From NCBI GenBank assembly GCA_002335605.1, contig BEDY01000001.1, positions 186,001 through 250,000 of the forward strand: 64,000 nucleotides of DNA, written 5' to 3'. The stretch's first letter is position 1; the number at the start of each line of letters is the position of its first letter. The DNA is from Prillingera fragicola (taxonomy: Eukaryota; Basidiomycota; Tremellomycetes; Trichosporonales; Trichosporonaceae). The notes under the pieces are model-generated. The model made no database searches and had not been told where the DNA came from. It was given only the letters and a program-made list of their open reading frames with translations. Below are positions 54,509 through 64,000 of the stretch, piece after piece. The translations under genes and the position numbers were made by a program.

Positions 54509-55383
54509 CTACACCTCGATCCAATCGTCCTTCTCCCCGTCCTTGAGCAACAACACACCAGCAAAGACCTCCATGACCTTCACCCCCGAAACACACGGCA
54601 CCTCTCCCTGGTCAACACCAAGCATGAGGCGAATGTTCCGCTCTGATAAAATGCCTCCTGCGAGACCCTCGCCCGGGCCACGCACGAACATTTCCGAAAC
54701 GTTCACGCTCGTGCGGCCCGTGCTATGCAAGAGGATATACCAGTCCCGTCCGGCGAGGATTGCGTACGCTTTGCGGTGGGTGTGCATTTCCTCGAACCCC
54801 TGGGTCGTCAGCGTCGCCTACACGAGGACCAACCTCGGTTAGCAGCTCGAGCAAGACGGCCGAGATTTCGTGATTTGCAAAGCGGTCGCCGGCGTCGACG
54901 TCGAGAACGAGGGGCGTGGTCTTGACAGCGTGCATGAACGCCACGACCTCGGGCAGGGTGATCACAGGCTGGTGCTCGAGCAAGAACACTGCCCCACCAG
55001 ACGCGTCTTTCGTGTGCGATCAGGCGTTGGTGGAGGGTGTACGGGGTCTGCGCGTGGGGGCGCGGGGAGGCGAGGGATGCGGCGAGGTTGGCCTTGAGGT
55101 TGGTCAGCAGGGTGGGGTCGTGCGTGAAGGTGACTTTCAGTGCTGCTTGCCAGACTGCGCGCGCGGTGGCCGGGGGGATGCGTGGTGTGGGTGTCGGAGG
55201 GAGGGGGCCGGCTGGTGGCCACGGGGGACCGATGTAGTTTAGAATAGCGTGCGAGTTCTTTGGGAGGACGCTGGGTGGGAGAGTTGTTTCCTGCCAAAGG
55301 GGTGTGAGCCCCGTCGCGGCGCCGAGAGGGCAGTAGCAGTAGTCGGTGTGGTTTGTCAGTCGGGTGGTTGCGGAAGGGAGCAT
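54509..55383 (-). CDS. Hypothetical protein with apparent one-base frameshift
   Basis: The ATG at 55383 (MLPSATTRLTNHTDYCYCPL) opens a frame with coding character up to LHQRLIAHE. At 55009-55012 the sequence is GAAAG; with one A fewer the frame continues as DASGGAVFLLEHQPVI and on through LVLDVDAGDRFANHEIS, whereas as given it runs into an Arg-rich chance frame. A 34-nt intron (GTTGGT ... CGCTGACGACCCAG) then joins in phase to GFEEMHTHRKAYAILAGRD, ending DGEKDDWIEV at 54509. The product would be about 280 residues. I see no known domain. Either a sequencing indel or a recent pseudogene. Confidence 0.5.
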
Positions 55384-55541
55384 TGGTGTTGCACTCGATC
55401 AGCGTAGTTGTATGAGAGGTAGAGTACGAGGAGACAAGATGAGAGTACACGATGTGGTGTACATTGCCGAGGATGGGATGGATGACAAAGCCACAGAGAG
55501 TGGGACAGTGTTTCGTGTTTCGTGTTTTAAACAACTGTACT

Positions 55542-57302
55542 CTAGCTTGCTCCCCATCTGCTCATCCACGACCTCTTGTTGTCACGAACAGGGACAATAA
55601 ACAGCGCACCCCCAAACATCATGACACCAACAAAAATGATCAAGGGGCCCTGCAGCATCAGCCCGCGCTTCCGGACCGACCACTTACATAGTTGGTTGCC
55701 CCATAAGCACCCGGAGCCGATGGGCTAAAGCTGTTCAAACCCAGCAGCGCCGTCGAGATGGGCCCAGACGTAAACGCGCCAATGCCTTTGAGGGTGAGAA
55801 ATGTCCAGATTGCGTATTGAGGGATGGTCGGGTCGTCGTCTATCTCGTCAGTGGTGTCAGATCCTAGCACACTCACCGGAAATTATACTGGTCAGCCTTG
55901 CCCAGAATCCACACATGGCCGCACCCGTCATGCCCCACACGACACCAAAGGCAGCGACCATGGGGGCAGTAGTCCCCCATCCCCATAGGAAGATACACGC
56001 CAGCGCGGAGATGCTGGCATACACCACATGCAGGAGTGCGACTGGACAGTGGTCGCCAAAGTATCCAGACAGAATGTTGCCAAAGATCCCCACGCCGTTG
56101 ATAATGGCGACAATGCCCGTTCCGTCTGGGTTCTTGAGCCCCATGTCCGCTGCGTACGTCGGGATCCACAGCAGGGGTATAAAGTTGCCCAAGCACGAGA
56201 CGAGAATGTAGATACAGCTGAGCCAGTAGGTGCGTTTCTTCAAGAACGTCCAGTTGACCTTTGGGCGGATGCGACGGCGGCGCGCCCCGTGTCCCCGCCT
56301 CGCTGTGGGGAGGGGGATGCGGCGCTTGGTGACCGCCATGGAGGCAATGTTGAAGGCACAAAAGGTAATGGCAATGGAGATCATGGTCGTCCGGTAGGTG
56401 AACCGCCGCAGTAAAGATGTTACGATAAAAGGGTAGAACATGCCTCCGGCGCCCGTGCCGGCGTACATGATCCCGTTGGCGAGGCCGCGGCGTTCGTTGA
56501 ACCACTCGAAAATGTTGGTCGCGCAGGGGAGATAGGTGGCGCTCGCGCAGGGGTAGAGGAACCCAAACATGATGACGAGCTGCCACGGCTGCGTGACAAA
56601 GGCCGCACCAATGACCCCGCATGTGCTGATGACGAGGCCGACGATTTGGATCTCGCGCTCATACCACGGCAACATGGCGAACACGCTGCTGTCAGTTTGT
56701 ATCGATTGCTCACTGACTTACGGGCCAAGGAGCGCACCGCTCATGAAGAGCAGACCAGTGCAGAGGGTACTGGCTAGAGTAAGTGTACTCTCGGAGCCGG
56801 GGAAGCGGTCCTCTGGAAACAGCGTCCTGGCCCAGTACTCGTGCAGCACGCCGATAGAGTACGGCAAGCCCCAAACAATGCCCTCGATGAGCGTCGCGCC
56901 CACAAGGAACAGTATGGCTTTTCTCCCTCGGTCGACGGGCGGGAGGGCGTGTGCGTTCTCTGGCTCGGCGTCGCCCGCAGCTTCCGTAGTGGTGGTTGCG
57001 GCCCGCGCAGCAGTAAAGGGGTCTTCGACATCGAAGAGGCCCCGTCCAGGTGTTGCGGGTAGAGACACGCCTGGGGTCGCCGCAGTCGTGTCCTTGTACA
57101 GCCCCGGTGGGGTCGGCGGGCAGACTACCTGCGGCGGGTACGCAGGCTGCTCGAGTTCACCAGAGGGGGTGTCGGGTGGGGTGAGTTGTGCTAGTGAGGG
57201 AAAGACTGGGCGGGTGTCTGAGGAGCGTGAGGGCCGGCGGTCCGCGTGCGTCACAGCTTGGAGCTCAAAGGTTGAGCCGATGGCCTGTACATCGGCTGAC
57301 AT
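55542..57302 (-). CDS. MFS transporter, monocarboxylate-porter (MCT/SLC16) type, 549 aa
   Basis: Exons 56722-57302, 55877-56685, 55688-55839 and 55542-55649; introns are 36-38 nt and all phases agree. A cytosolic N-terminus of about 110 residues, rich in Pro, Thr and Ser, precedes twelve predicted membrane helices, from ILFLVGATLIEGIVWGLPYS to IIFVGVMMFGGALFIVPV. MCT-type features are the GLPYSIGVLHEYW end of helix 1, FNERRGLANGIMYAGTGAGG before helix 5, and a basic central loop (TARRGHGARRRRIRPKVNW). Fungal members of this group move monocarboxylates, riboflavin or related small acids; the substrate here cannot be read from sequence. The C-terminal tail is short (NKRSWMSRWGAS). Confidence 0.85.
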
Positions 57303-57875
57303 CTTGGTAGGGATGGACGAGATGGATTGGATTCAAGTGACCATGCTTTTATGGTGCGTGGAAAGGGTGATGCAATGGGAACGTCGATGCAGTCCGAGTC
57401 ATGCGGGCAACTATGAGCTACTGCCCGCTTGGCCGAGGCCAAGCTTGACGGCATGGTTCATAGATGTGAGTCGAAGAGCGCGTGGGTGCAGCGAGATGTG
57501 CCTTGCCCTATAAACGTGCCGAAGCTTACCGAGGGTGGCTCACTCGAGATCATCTCACTCACAGCGATCATGATCCCTTCCTGTGTCACAAGAGTTGGTC
57601 AGTTGCATGGCCATGGACCTAAGATAACGTGTATTGGTGAATATCACGCTTTTGCCTGCCAGATAAGATTGTGCGCTCATGGCTGCGGATCAGATGAGGA
57701 GCAACCCACCTCTCACAACGCCATGGCGCCAATCTCTCACAGCCTCCACGTCGATCAATCTCTTCCATTTTCTTACTTCATCATCCTCCCCCCGCCTGAT
57801 ATCAACATCTGTTCTGTTGGATGTCAAAAAACCGCAGCTCAGCACACCTGGGGAGCTGGCGAAAGCAAAAAGAAA
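57303..57875. other. Intergenic region between MFS gene and tRNA-Leu
   Basis: These 573 bp hold the MFS gene promoter and the 3' flank of the tRNA. A T-rich block at 57770-57840 and AAAAAG just after the tRNA 3' end (its complement a T run) fit a Pol III terminator. Nothing else seen. Confidence 0.5.
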
Positions 57876-57974
57876 TGACACCTGTGGGATTCGAACCCAC
57901 GCCCGAAGACCAGGATGATTCTTACTGCCATTGCAGCCTGATTCTGGCGCATTAGACCACTCTGCCAAGGTGCC
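57876..57974 (-). tRNA. tRNA-Leu (anticodon CAG) with intron
   Basis: On the minus strand the acceptor stem GGCACCT pairs with AGGTGTC; the T arm is GTGGG-TTCGAAT-CCCAC; the anticodon stem starts CCAGA and the loop reads ATCAGG, giving anticodon CAG. An intron of about 20 nt follows position 37 before the 3' stem half (CCTGG). A long variable arm, as needed for tRNA-Leu, is present. A run of T on the minus strand follows the 3' end, a Pol III stop. The exact intron borders are approximate. Confidence 0.85.
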
Positions 57975-58244
57975 GATGAAAACTCCAGTTTTTGCTGTGG
58001 GATATGACGTGCCGCGGTAAAGTAGCGCAACAGCGCTGTTTCGACGAGCATAGGGCCACCTGTGGAGGTGGTGCAGTCGTATGGTGTTGTGCGAAGTGTA
58101 CGGGGACCAGGCTCACACTCTTCCCCTGGCTTCCTTCTCCTTCGCCTTTGCTTCTCTGAATGTGTCACATGCGCAGCTTCCTTACGACTACACAGCACTA
58201 CACAGCGCTTCCAGGTCGACCCGTGATCCCGCTCGACCCACGTT

Positions 58245-59415
58245 TTACTGATTCTCAGCCTCGGGCTTGGCCGCAGCCTCGCCCTCAGCCTCGACTTCAA
58301 TAGGCTCAAAGACAGGCATGAAGACCACTCCGCCAAGCGGGTCAGGCATCTGGCGCAACCCCTTGTCGGCGATAATGTTCTCGCCATTGACACCGGCCGA
58401 GAACCGGGACGCGAGAAAGACGGCGGTCTGAGCAATGTACTCTGGCGGGGACAGGGCCTCGGCCGCGGCCTTGTTCTGCTCCTCGGTGAAGTGGGCGCGG
58501 GCCATCATGCCCTCGATGGCTTGCTTGGACGCAGTGGCCATGGCAGCTGTGCCGATCTGAGTCGAGGTCGGACCGGGGCTGGCTGTCAGAACACAGCCGC
58601 GGCGTGGAGGACTCACCCAACACCGTTGACGCGAATGCCCGTGCCGGCCATCTTGAGCTGCGACGCAGCCGAGCGCACAAGCCCCACGGCTGCGTGCTTT
58701 GAGACAGTGTACGAGGTCGCACCCATTCCACCAAAGGTGGATGCCACGGACGTCTAAGCACGGCGTCAGCGCGGCCTTGGCAGGATGGCAGGAGCAGAAC
58801 CACTCACCGTCACGACAATACTACCACCTGGCGAGGGCTTGTCGGCACTCGTGTTCATCATGCCGCGCGAGCCCCAGAAGATCGAGTTGAAGGCACCCAC
58901 GACGTTGACGTCGAGCATTTTGTTCTGTCGTCAGCGGTCTCTTGTGGTGGATCACCCACCAGGATCTGCGGTGTGGTGGTGTTGAGGTTCTCAAAGTCGA
59001 CGATACCAGCGTTGGCAAACTGCCATCAGCCCTGCCCCACCACCCAGCTGCTAGCCGGCACCACACACCATCCAGTCCAGCCGTCCCGATTCCTTTATGA
59101 CCTTGCGCACGAGCGCCTCAACCTGCTCAGCCTTGGTGACATCCACGGTGACGGGCACGACGAGGCAGTCATAGCCCTTGGCCTTGAGGTCGTCGGCGTG
59201 GCCCAGCAGGCCCTTGTCGAGCATGTCGGTCGCGTAGATGGTTTGCGCGCCGGCAGCGGCAAAGGTCTCGACGGCTGAGGCGCCGATGCCGGAGCCTGCG
59301 CCTGGATTGCGTCAGTGGGCGGTGGGATAGTGAGAGAGACCCAGGACGTACCTGTGATGATACCGACGGTCTTGCCGAGGAGCGTAGTCCTGATGTGGGA
59401 AAAAGCGGCAGCCAT
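58245..59415 (-). CDS. Short-chain dehydrogenase/reductase, 314 aa
   Basis: Six exons: 59352-59415, 59069-59301, 58960-59019, 58808-58924, 58617-58753 and 58245-58578; the sum is an exact multiple of three. Classical SDR landmarks are present: the cofactor loop TGAGSGIG (residues 21-28) joined across intron 1, an Asp after strand 2 (IYATDM) that favours NAD(H), the NAG motif (FANAGIVDFENL), NVVGAFN, the catalytic Ser in VVTTSVAST, YTVSK (Tyr about 173, Lys about 177) and the PGP turn. An acidic Ala/Glu-rich tail (VEAEGEAAAKPEAE) of unusual kind closes it. Substrate unknown. The last intron is placed at GCCAG, since the nearer CAG would break phase. Confidence 0.87.
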
Positions 59416-60315
59416 TGTGAGTGTGTGGTAGGAAGGGAGGTATGATCATTGTTCATTGATATACTGCCCAAGCAAGGCAGCCATGGGCCGGTTACCGGCT
59501 CGTGCTATCAGCTTGGACGCCAGCGCCACCGAGTGCCCACCCTGGGGCGTCCCTGCGGGGACGCCATGGTGTCATGCGTCAAGGAGCTGGCAGCCAAGTT
59601 GGGGAGGGACCGTGGGCGTGGCGTGAGTGTGCTGCGCGTTGTCGTGTGGGACAGTGAAGAGCAGGGCAAGCTGTGGACAATAGGTGGATGAAAGCTAATC
59701 TGCAGGGACAAGGACACTTCGGCCCGAGCCGGAGGCGGCCTTTCAACTCGGAGATCCCGGGCGGACATCGTGGCCTGCAACGGTTGACGGCAGGCAATTG
59801 TGCATGCACAAGCGTTGATCCCCGTGGCTGGCGCTGAAGCTCGCAGATAGCCTTGAATGCATGCTTGACGTCGAACTGACGCCTGAAGAGGGGAGATGAA
59901 GAACTGCGTGACAGGAGAATCCATTCGGCTTTCCCGAGCTGCAACTTGCAATGTGCAATGATCTTGGGTGTCAACCACCAGCCGAGACACCATGTTAGTT
60001 GGGGGCAAGCACGAGCAACACGGACAGCGCACGGACAAACACGTAATGACTGGGTAATTGACTGAGGAAACGAGATGTGAGAGGAGCACTGGTAGCAGCA
60101 CTGGTAGTAGCTCGGGTATAGCTGCGCACGCACCTCCGCAATGCTAACAACCTCTTCCGGCAGCCGGCCGCCACTAAGAGCATCACATGTCAATCCTGAT
60201 AATGATGGCATGCATAATTGTACCTCTGGTGATTCCATCGCGCCTCAATATACAGGGTTCGCGGTGGCCGTTCAGCAGCGCGCCGCGGGTGGCTCCTCCT
60301 CGCCGTCTCGGCTGC
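59416..60315. other. Intergenic region
   Basis: About 900 bp 5' of the SDR gene and 3' of the methyltransferase gene. Frames of 190-220 codons on the minus strand here are rich in Cys, His and Ser and lack any domain or splice logic, so I do not accept them. No RNA or repeat is seen. Confidence 0.4.
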
Positions 60316-61243
60316 TCAGTCCGCCTTGGTCATGATACCGAAAGTGTGAGGTGTGTATGACCACCACGGCTGGTCACTCGGCATGGCGAGGTCAATGTCC
60401 TTCCACTTGCCGGCTGCGCGAAGGGTCGACTCGGTGTCGCGGCACATCTGGCAGCCGCCAAAGAATGTCGGCCAGACGAGGTTGAGCGTTTCTGCTCCGT
60501 CAGCGCTAGCTTCTGAGCGCAGGGTTGAACTCACTCTGGTAGTACTTCATAAAAATTCCCTGCTTGGGGTATGTCCTGACGTGCTCGTAGACGTACCACT
60601 TGCCCCCCGGCTTGAGGTACTCGTACAGCTCCTTTACGTTGGTGTCGGGATCCGGGATCGAGCAGAGGGTCAGGACAGTCACAATGGCGTCGACGCTGCC
60701 CTTCTGGAGCAAACCAGTCCTGCCAATGTCCTGGATACCGGCGGGAACGATTTGATAGGTGCCTTCAAGACCTGCCTCCTTGATCTTGTTGGCGAGCAAC
60801 GGGTGCATGTCCGGGTTGGGCTCGATGCCGTACACCTTTTTGATGATGCCGCGCTCACCGCCCCCAGGCTGGTCCGTCTTGGCGGTGAGGTACTTGTCGC
60901 CAAAGATGGACACCCACTGGCCTGACCCAGGCCCGATCTCAATGACAGTGCCGCTCACGCCCGGTGACAGCGAGTCGCTCGGGCCGTTGATAATGGTACC
61001 AGACTTGACGCGGCCCTGGAGGAGCGGCTCCACGCGCAACTCGGCGTTTTTACGCACAAGAGGACCAAGGGTGGCCCATACCCGGCCAAACCAGAGATTG
61101 CTGAAGCGGTGGAAGGAGGTGAGAGCTGACCAGTCCTGGGCTAAGAGCACAGCCCAGAGGGTGCCGGGCAGGTGGATGGCGGACGCGCTGAGAAAGATGA
61201 TGGGCTCAATGGTGAGCCCCGAGATCATGTCGTAGGTCGACAT
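60316..61243 (-). CDS. SAM-dependent methyltransferase, METTL7-like, 294 aa
   Basis: Exon 1 is 60535-61243 and exon 2 60316-60491, with a 43-nt intron (GTGAGT, branch GCTGACG, acceptor GCAG) in phase. SAM motif I is VIEIGPGSGQW (about residues 100-110), the acidic post-I end is YGIEPNPDMH, and the later motif is VTVLTLCSIPDPD followed by LKPGGKWYVYEHVR. The end NLVWPTFFGGCQMCRDTE resembles METTL7/TMT1-type thiol methyltransferases, which have a Cys-containing segment there. The N-terminus has a hydrophobic stretch (LPGTLWAVLLAQDW) that may anchor it to a membrane, as in METTL7. The start at 61243 is the first plausible ATG; the frame extends upstream without one. Substrate unknown. Confidence 0.82.
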
Positions 61244-62138
61244 GGCGGCGAATGTGGTGGACCAGGTGTAAGAAGAGTTGTCAAGTGTGGAGATGGGCAG
61301 TGGAACGTCTAGTTGGTCATGGTCCGAGGCGAGAGAGACGATGGGATTCGGAAACGGCGAGTAGCCGAGCAAATGTTACCCCACGGGGAACGGATCACGG
61401 ACTGGATCATGCACCTCCTGGAGTCAAGCAGCTTGCATGCAGCGTACATATCATGCAGAGTACTAGCATTGACATGTCAGCGAGCATATAGGCGCTACAT
61501 GTTCAAGGCTGGCCACTTTAGGTGCACACGTACATATTTGCGTTGACCGACCGTTTAACCCATCGGCGGCCTTTGGATCCACTTTCACAGACCAGAGTGC
61601 ACAGCATGCAAAGCATATGCCGCCATATCATCATGTGAAACAGTCATAGACGGAGAGCAAGTCTCCAATGACGCCGTGGAGAGAGACAAATGCCTTTGGT
61701 ATACTGCATGTTGTACTCAAGCGGTACATATAGTTGACTTTATAAGGACGTTAACCAGTTAGCCAGTCGACTGGTGAGAATAGGAGACCGAACAGTGGTT
61801 GCTGTGCAGCGCTAGACACATGTCGCGTGGACCATGGTTCCCGCAGCTCCTGTTGCTCCGATAGTTTGTCGTTGGAAAGGTTCGGTCAGTCGTGGCCACC
61901 AGTCTCTGCGCCGGTGGCTGCACATGTTGACCTGCACCGCCTTGTTTGGCTCTAGTCATCATCCTCAATCCTCACACCCGTTTCCGGCAAACATTCCGCT
62001 ATCGTTCCTGGAGGAATAACAAGTGGTCTTGGCCTTTGGTTCATTGCGACCCCGAGGCACAAACTACCTGTAGAGACTGATACTACTACTAATGAGCACA
62101 GCAAGTTGATGGGTGTTTCTTGCCACTCCACTTCTCTC
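61244..62138. promoter_or_regulatory. Divergent intergenic region
   Basis: This 895-bp stretch separates the divergent starts of the methyltransferase and the third aspartic-protease-like gene and should hold both promoters. AT-rich parts lie at 61590-61760. No RNA gene or repeat recognised. Confidence 0.4.
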
Positions 62139-63727
62139 ATGATGCTCAAACTGTCGACCACAATGACAGCTCTCGTGGCGCTGGGGAGCACCACAGCGGC
62201 CCAACAATACATCATGAATCCTGCAGTGTATACCGAGTGAGCACAACTCAAGCCATACGTACAGAGAACTGACTTTCCAGCGACTTTCTCGGAGAGCTAA
62301 GTAACCCTATCTCCCTCCACGGCGTGGTCAACGTCAGCATTGGTACGCCACCACAGTACCTGCGGTTCAACTTCGACACGTCCACGACCGACTCGTTTGC
62401 TTTGCAAACCATGTGTCCGTCAAACGCCATGTGCCCAGCCATCTATACCGGCCCAGTGTTCACGAAGGGAGACAGCTCAACGTACAACACGGACAATATC
62501 ACCACCTCGACTGCTAATGGCAGCGCATGGCAATTCACCGGCGTCACGTCTACCGACAGATTTGGCGTCGACTTTTATCCTAACGCGACAATAAACCAGA
62601 CATTCATCGCAACGGTGGACGGTGGCTCAACGGGCATGTACTACTCCATGAGCCGCATGGGGGTGCTGGGACTTGGGCCAGGCAATGGCGAGCTGAGTGG
62701 CCGGCCGGGCATTCTCAGTACGCTTCTGGCCCAGGTGAACGCCACCGAGGCCGTGGTTGGCGTCTACCTGCCGCAGTTCGACTTTAAGAATGTCGGGCTC
62801 AGAAACCGTTCTCGCTATATGAGCACGCCTGCTGATCTGGGCTGGACGTTTGGTCACTTGAACTCTGAAATGATGGAGGGGAACATGACTTTTGTCAACA
62901 CTACCAACCCCAACTCGTGGACGATCCCCGTCGACGCGGTGAAGGTCAACAACGAAACGCTTCAGCAAACCTCACCTCTCGACGGTTCCAATTCCACACA
63001 CATGACTGTGCGTGTTGGAGCGCCAAACGACTTCTTTACCACTCTGCCCCAGGGACTCATCCGCGCGCTGTACGGCGCTATCGAGGGCGCCAACGAGACG
63101 GTTGTTGACACTCGCCACTTCTTGGCGGGCAAGGGCAACGTGACCGTCTACCAAGTACCGTGCAACACCTCTGCCAACGTGTCCTTCACCTTTGGTGGTA
63201 CCGAGTTTACGCTCAAGCCCGAGGACTGGATCCTCCGTCTCCAGAACGACACAATCCCAGACCCCAACGCCCCAGCCATCAGTAGCGTATCTGCCGCGTC
63301 AGCCAGTCCGGTAGTCAGCACAGCCACGAATGTGGCCACCCCCTCCCCCGCGCGCCGTGGAGAGATCCCACACTCGCCAGAACTCCACGCCCGCTCCACA
63401 GGTGCTGCAGAGTCCGGCTCCCCAGCTCCCCCGCCGCCACTCATGTGCGTAGGCCTCTTTGTGCCCAAGACCGGCATGGTGGGCACCAACGACACGTGGG
63501 AGCTCGGCACCAGTGTCCTGCAGCGCATGTACATCGGGCTCAAGTTTGGCGACCAGCCTCAGGTTGGGTTTGCCGCGCTCAGTGCCGGGGCAGCGAATGC
63601 GTCGAATAGCACCGGCACAAATGGGTTTGGGCCAGGCGCCTCGGGGTCAGGTGCTGGCGCTGTGAGCTGGCCTTCGAGTCTTGCCGTGGTTGTGACACTT
63701 GGTGCGGCGTTGGCGGCTGTTCTCTGA
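62139..63727 (+). CDS. Aspartic-protease-fold (A1-like) GPI protein, probably inactive, 514 aa
   Basis: Exon 1 is 62139-62236 and exon 2 62281-63727, with a 44-nt intron in phase. The double ATG at 62139 opens a signal peptide (TTMTALVALGSTTAAQ). The pepsin entry VVNVSIGTPPQYLRF is followed by NFDTSTTDSF: the first catalytic Asp (about residue 65) is kept but DTG reads DTS. The second site aligns with MTVRVGAPNDFF, where Asp is lost. A1 landmarks persist: MGVLGLGPG, VPCNTSANVSFTFGGTEF, CVGLFVPKTG and LGTSVLQRMYIGLKFG. A Ser/Ala/Pro-rich insert with PARRGEIPHSP lies before the last lobe. The end (GAVSWPSSLAVVVTLGAAL) is a GPI-type tail, and there are over a dozen N-X-S/T sites. It is the third pseudoprotease of the window. 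Confidence 0.82.
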
Positions 63728-64000
63728 GCAGATCTTGTCCCAGTATGTGTACATGTAGCTCTATGTGTCCAGGCAGACTGTGTATCGTTGAGAAATGGAT
63801 CGCCGTTCAGATATAAGCAGCTTGTGGACTTGAGTCTGACACTCAGACACCGCCAGTTTCGAGTGGACAAAAGTGGGCGGCGGGCAAGACGGGCAAGACG
63901 GGCATCCGCCTCTGGGTACTAACTGCCGTCTTGACGCTGGCTCGTAAGTCTTCCTGGCCAACGATTAACTCGTTGCTGCTACCGTCCGGAGCCCGGCAAT

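Noticed and set aside
59508..60238. Overlapping 197- and 219-codon minus-strand frames
   Set aside because: Cys/Ser/His-rich, low-quality frames in an intergenic stretch, with no motif and no shared structure.

Overview
This window is nuclear DNA of a GC-rich fungus, most likely a basidiomycete yeast of the Tremellomycetes (Trichosporonales-like; inferred from gene style, not tested by search). Nearly every gene has small GT-AG introns, many only 33-44 nt, with a CTGAC/CTAAC-type branch site just before the AG. The two tRNA genes carry introns, ADE2 is the fused fungal PurK-PurE type, and several secreted proteins end in GPI-type tails. Exon joins below were built by hand from splice signals and reading phase; nearly all close with exact phase, and exceptions are stated.

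Region by region. (1) 1-10.7 kb: four genes (1-933 -, 1509-2529 -, 3441-5037 +, 9167-10727 -) share a ~75-80 residue helical N-terminal domain that I do not recognise, each followed by a phase-0 intron and an unrelated tail; two tails carry a double CCHC zinc knuckle with identical spacing. A coiled-coil, serine-rich gene lies among them. (2) 11-23 kb: fast-evolving genes: an aspartic-protease-fold protein, a type I membrane protein, an F-box-like gene, an unknown gene, a ricin-B-type lectin and its truncated copy, a small ORF, a 69-bp tandem duplication and a kinase-fold gene. (3) 23.9-43.8 kb: a conserved core: a candidate shelterin TPP1/Tpz1-like OB-fold gene, a USP12/46 (Ubp9/13) deubiquitinase, COQ10, NDUFAF3, ADE2 (divergent from NDUFAF3), a second aspartic-protease-like gene, the THADA/Trm732 homologue, EMC6 and tRNA-Pro(AGG). 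(4) 44.2-52.6 kb: a one-strand array of an F-box-like family: four intact copies, one frameshifted copy and two relics, interrupted by a five-exon DUF3224-like gene. (5) 52.8-64 kb: two unknown genes (one frameshifted), an MCT-type MFS transporter, tRNA-Leu(CAG), an SDR dehydrogenase, a METTL7-like methyltransferase and a third aspartic-protease-like gene.

How the genes relate: COQ10 and NDUFAF3 both serve the respiratory chain and are neighbours. The three aspartic-protease-like proteins each appear to have lost at least one catalytic aspartate, so they look like cell-surface pseudoproteases. The F-box-like array and the four-gene N-terminal-domain family are the best candidates for undescribed, lineage-specific systems: both show local duplication, a conserved end and a variable body.
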